A stretch of 64,000 nt of DNA from NCBI GenBank assembly GCA_040902895.1, contig JBBDWL010000024.1:1-64000 (forward strand). The letters are read 5' to 3'. Shown in pieces: positions 62,147 to 64,000 of the stretch. The number at the start of each line of letters is the position of its first letter. Positions within the stretch are counted from its first letter, which is position 1. The notes below the pieces were generated by a model, which was not told the DNA's origin, ran no database searches, and saw only the letters and a list, made by a program, of their open reading frames with translations. The position numbers and the translations under genes were made by a program. The DNA comes from JALYRV01 sp040902895. Its GTDB lineage: Bacteria; Acidobacteriota; Vicinamibacteria; Vicinamibacterales; SCN-69-37.

Positions 62147-63127
62147 CTACTTCGCGAGCTCCGCGACCATCGCGGGAACGATCTCGAACAGATCCCCTTC
62201 GATCCCGTAGTCGGCAATCTCGAAAATCGGCGCTTCCGGATCCTTGTTGATCGCAACGATGGTACGCGATCCCTTCATGCCCACCAAATGCTGGATGGCG
62301 CCGGAAATGCCCAGGGCGACATACAGTTTGGGCGCGACGGTCTGACCGGAGCTGCCGATCTGGCGATCCATCGGCAGCCAGCCGGCATCGCAGATGGGAC
62401 GCGACGCGGCGATCTCCGCGCCAAGCGCGTTCGCGAGTCCCTCGGCGACCGCGAGATGCTCCTGGCCCTTGATGCCGCGGCCGACCGCGACGATGCGCTC
62501 GGCTTGTGAGAGATCCACGGCCTGCTTCGCTTCCTTGAATGGCGCTTCCGGCTTCTGACGGATCGCCGACGCATCGACAGACGCCGCGACCTGCCGCACG
62601 GGGGCGCCCGCACCTTTCTTCACGGCGTCGGCGCGGTAGGCGCCAATCTGAAAGCTGATGAAGTGCGGCGCAGGGCCCTTCGGTTTGACGTCAGCGCTCA
62701 GTTTCCCCTGAAATATCGGACGCACGAATGCGCTGCCGGCGCCGCTGCCCTTCACCGCCGTAACGTCGACGATGAGGGCGCGGTCGACGCGCGCGGCGAG
62801 CTTCGGCGCGAAGTCGCGCGTCTGATACGTGTGCGCGAAGAACACGAGCGACGGCTGCTCCGCGGCAATCAGCGCTTCGAGCGCGGCCACGAACCCGTCG
62901 GGCGTGTACATCGCCAGCGCGTTGTCCTCGAGTGCGATCACTTCCGCAACATCGGCCGATGCGAGGTCGGACGCGATGGCGCTCACGCCGTCGCCGGCGA
63001 CGACGACCTTGACCGGCTCGCCCGACTGCTGCGCCGCCGCAATCGCTTCCCAGCTCGCGCGATTGAGCGCACCGTCTCTCTGTTCGGCAACGACGAGAAT
63101 CAACCTAGGCCCCAGGCCCCAGGCCAT
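62147..63127 (-). CDS. etfA: Electron transfer flavoprotein subunit alpha
   Basis: FAD-binding subunit that takes electrons from acyl-CoA and other dehydrogenases. The protein has RLILVVAEQRDGALNRASWEAIAAA at the N-terminus and the C-terminal FAD domain: ERIVAVGRGIKGQEHL, CDAGWLPMDRQIGSSGQTVAPKLYVALGISGAIQHLVGMK, then IVAINKDPEAPIFEIADYGIEGD. The ATG at 63127 lies within an AGGCCATAGGCC repeat, so the first eight residues are repeat-derived. The TTG at 63103 gives the conventional N-terminus (318 aa) and may be the true start. etfB is just upstream. Confidence 0.95.
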   Translation of the reverse strand: MAWGLGPRLILVVAEQRDGALNRASWEAIAAAQQSGEPVKVVVAGDGVSAIASDLASADVAEVIALEDNALAMYTPDGFVAALEALIAAEQPSLVFFAHTYQTRDFAPKLAARVDRALIVDVTAVKGSGAGSAFVRPIFQGKLSADVKPKGPAPHFISFQIGAYRADAVKKGAGAPVRQVAASVDASAIRQKPEAPFKEAKQAVDLSQAERIVAVGRGIKGQEHLAVAEGLANALGAEIAASRPICDAGWLPMDRQIGSSGQTVAPKLYVALGISGAIQHLVGMKGSRTIVAINKDPEAPIFEIADYGIEGDLFEIVPAMVAELAK

Positions 63128-63172
63128 AGGCCATAGGCATGAGCCACTCGGGCGGAAGCCCTCGCGGCTAAT
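63104..63172. repeat. AGGCC-rich repeat between etfB and etfA
   Basis: Heptamers CCCAGGC and CATAGGC alternate (two copies each), followed by GGCATGAGCC and CCCTCGCGG. The same words in the same order occur upstream of etfB at 63955-64000, so both etf genes are preceded by this element. Confidence 0.7.
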
Positions 63173-63946
63173 CTAGATAACACGTGCGTCCTCCCGCAGT
63201 TTCCTGACCAGTTCGGCGGCCGCTTCGGCCGCACTGCCGGCAATCATCTGCGTCTTCTTGCCCTTCTCGGGGAAGTACACGCTGACGACCTCCTGTTTGC
63301 CTGCGATCGACGCGGGGCCGGCGAGCTTTTTGATCTCCTTCTTCTTCGCCGCCATGATGCCTTTGAGCGTGGCGTAGCGCAGCTGATTGATGCCGCTCTG
63401 AATCGTCAGCACGGCAGGCAGCGGCATGGCGACCCACTGGAACCATCCGGCCTCGAGCTCGCGCTTCACGCGCAAGGCGCCGGTGCCGGCGGATGGATCG
63501 ATCTGCACGTCCATGATGATCGTCGCGTGCGGCAGGCCAAGCTTTTCGGCGAGGATCACGCCGACTGACGCGAAGCCCTGGTCGTCGGACTGCAAGCCTG
63601 TCAGAATCAAATCGACCTGCTCGTCTTTGAGCGCCGCGGCGAGTGCCTCGGCCACGGCGAAGGCGTCGGCCGCCGCGAGGCGATCGTCCTCGATGTGCAG
63701 GGCCCGATCCGCGCCGCGCGCGAGCGCGTCGCGAATGGCCTGCTGCACCCGGGCCGGCCCGGCCGACACGACGATCACGTCGCCGCCGTGCTTCTCCTTG
63801 AGACGCAGCGCCTCTTCAAGCGCATACGCATCGGGCTCGTTGGGCTCCCAGGCGGCATCCTGATCGCGAATCCAGGTCTTGGAGTCATTCACGCGGAGTT
63901 GCCACTCGCGCGTCACGACTTGCTTGATGCAGACGGCGATCTTCAT
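63173..63946 (-). CDS. etfB: Electron transfer flavoprotein subunit beta
   Basis: AMP-binding partner of EtfA. The 257 residues start at the ATG encoding MKIAVCIKQVVTREWQLRVND; the in-frame codons before it are repeat sequence. Conserved blocks: NEPDAYALEEALRLKEKHGGDVIVVSAGP, LILTGLQSDDQGFASVGVILAEKLGLPHATI, and LPAVLTIQSGINQLRYATLKGIMAAKKKEI, the ETF-beta signature. It sits directly upstream of etfA with 45 nt of repeat sequence between, so they form one unit. ETF-QO lies downstream on the same strand. Confidence 0.96.
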   Translation of the reverse strand: MKIAVCIKQVVTREWQLRVNDSKTWIRDQDAAWEPNEPDAYALEEALRLKEKHGGDVIVVSAGPARVQQAIRDALARGADRALHIEDDRLAAADAFAVAEALAAALKDEQVDLILTGLQSDDQGFASVGVILAEKLGLPHATIIMDVQIDPSAGTGALRVKRELEAGWFQWVAMPLPAVLTIQSGINQLRYATLKGIMAAKKKEIKKLAGPASIAGKQEVVSVYFPEKGKKTQMIAGSAAEAAAELVRKLREDARVI

Positions 63947-63954
63947 TTCGTAAA

Positions 63955-64000
63955 GGGCCTTAGGCCATAGGCCCTGGGCCTCAGGCATGATGCCTCGCGG
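63955..64000. repeat. AGGCC-rich repeat upstream of etfB
   Basis: TTAGGCCATAGGCCCTGGGCC, in shortened words AGGCCATAGG and CCTGGGCCT, is followed by GGCATGATGCC and CTCGCGG at the window edge. Same family as 63104-63172. Confidence 0.65.

Overview
The window is a high-GC draft scaffold with two runs of N (100 at 12849-12948, 10 at 26748-26757). It most resembles an Acidobacteriota genome, probably of the Vicinamibacteria type. The reasons are a tandem array of PadR-led orphan MacB-like permeases (the 'acidobacterial duplicated orphan permease' type), a bacillithiol gene set, an SBBP-repeat relic, PEGA-domain kinase proteins, and many genes with a -10-like hexamer only 6-12 nt before the start codon. 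Taxonomy is inferred from gene content only. I saw no tRNA, rRNA, CRISPR array, phage or transposase.

Layout. 0-8.3 kb: a 5'-truncated erythromycin-esterase-family protein, a frameshifted hydrolase, carB, carA and a PEGA-domain pseudokinase. 8.4-13.7 kb: bacillithiol genes bshC, bshA and bshB1, with a DUF1569 protein, a GNAT acetyltransferase and an SBBP relic. 13.8-18.6 kb: class A PBP, PpiC-type isomerase lipoprotein, amidohydrolase. 18.6-23.1 kb: CIRCE-controlled hrcA-grpE-dnaJ, then prmA and rsmE. 23.1-26.7 kb: Ser/Thr kinase, ilvE, pilT-like ATPase, recX. 26.8-35.3 kb: padR followed by three large permeases in one minus-strand operon. 35.4-41.5 kb: Phd/VapC-type toxin-antitoxin pair, alaS, LLM oxidoreductase, TreS-like GH13 enzyme. 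41.7-48.2 kb: lytic transglycosylase, DinB-like thiol transferase, a cytochrome/copper/TPR fusion, TerB-like protein, S4 protein, rpsT, holA, lptE-like gene. 48.2-57.3 kb: leuS, an HDAC-like deacetylase, then a minus-strand cassette read as response regulator, two extracytoplasmic thioredoxin-fold proteins, a 12-cysteine secreted peptide and a MacB-like permease; an acyltransferase lies beyond it. 57.3-64 kb: ETF-ubiquinone oxidoreductase, another orphan permease, a secreted protein, etfA and etfB.

How the genes work together. carA and carB give carbamoyl phosphate. bshA, bshB1 and bshC give bacillithiol, and the DinB-like protein is a plausible user of such a thiol. hrcA, grpE and dnaJ form a heat-shock operon without dnaK. 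etfA, etfB and ETF-QO carry electrons from flavin dehydrogenases to quinone.

The best candidate for an undescribed system is the cassette at 51.7-56.6 kb. A Cys-rich exported peptide is translationally coupled to a permease and preceded by two CxxC thioredoxin-fold proteins. The upstream response-regulator gene has a clear promoter overlapped by a perfect 9-bp inverted repeat. A second theme is a set of small palindromic repeat families between genes. One of them supplies the stop codons and C-terminal codons of both rpsT and holA.
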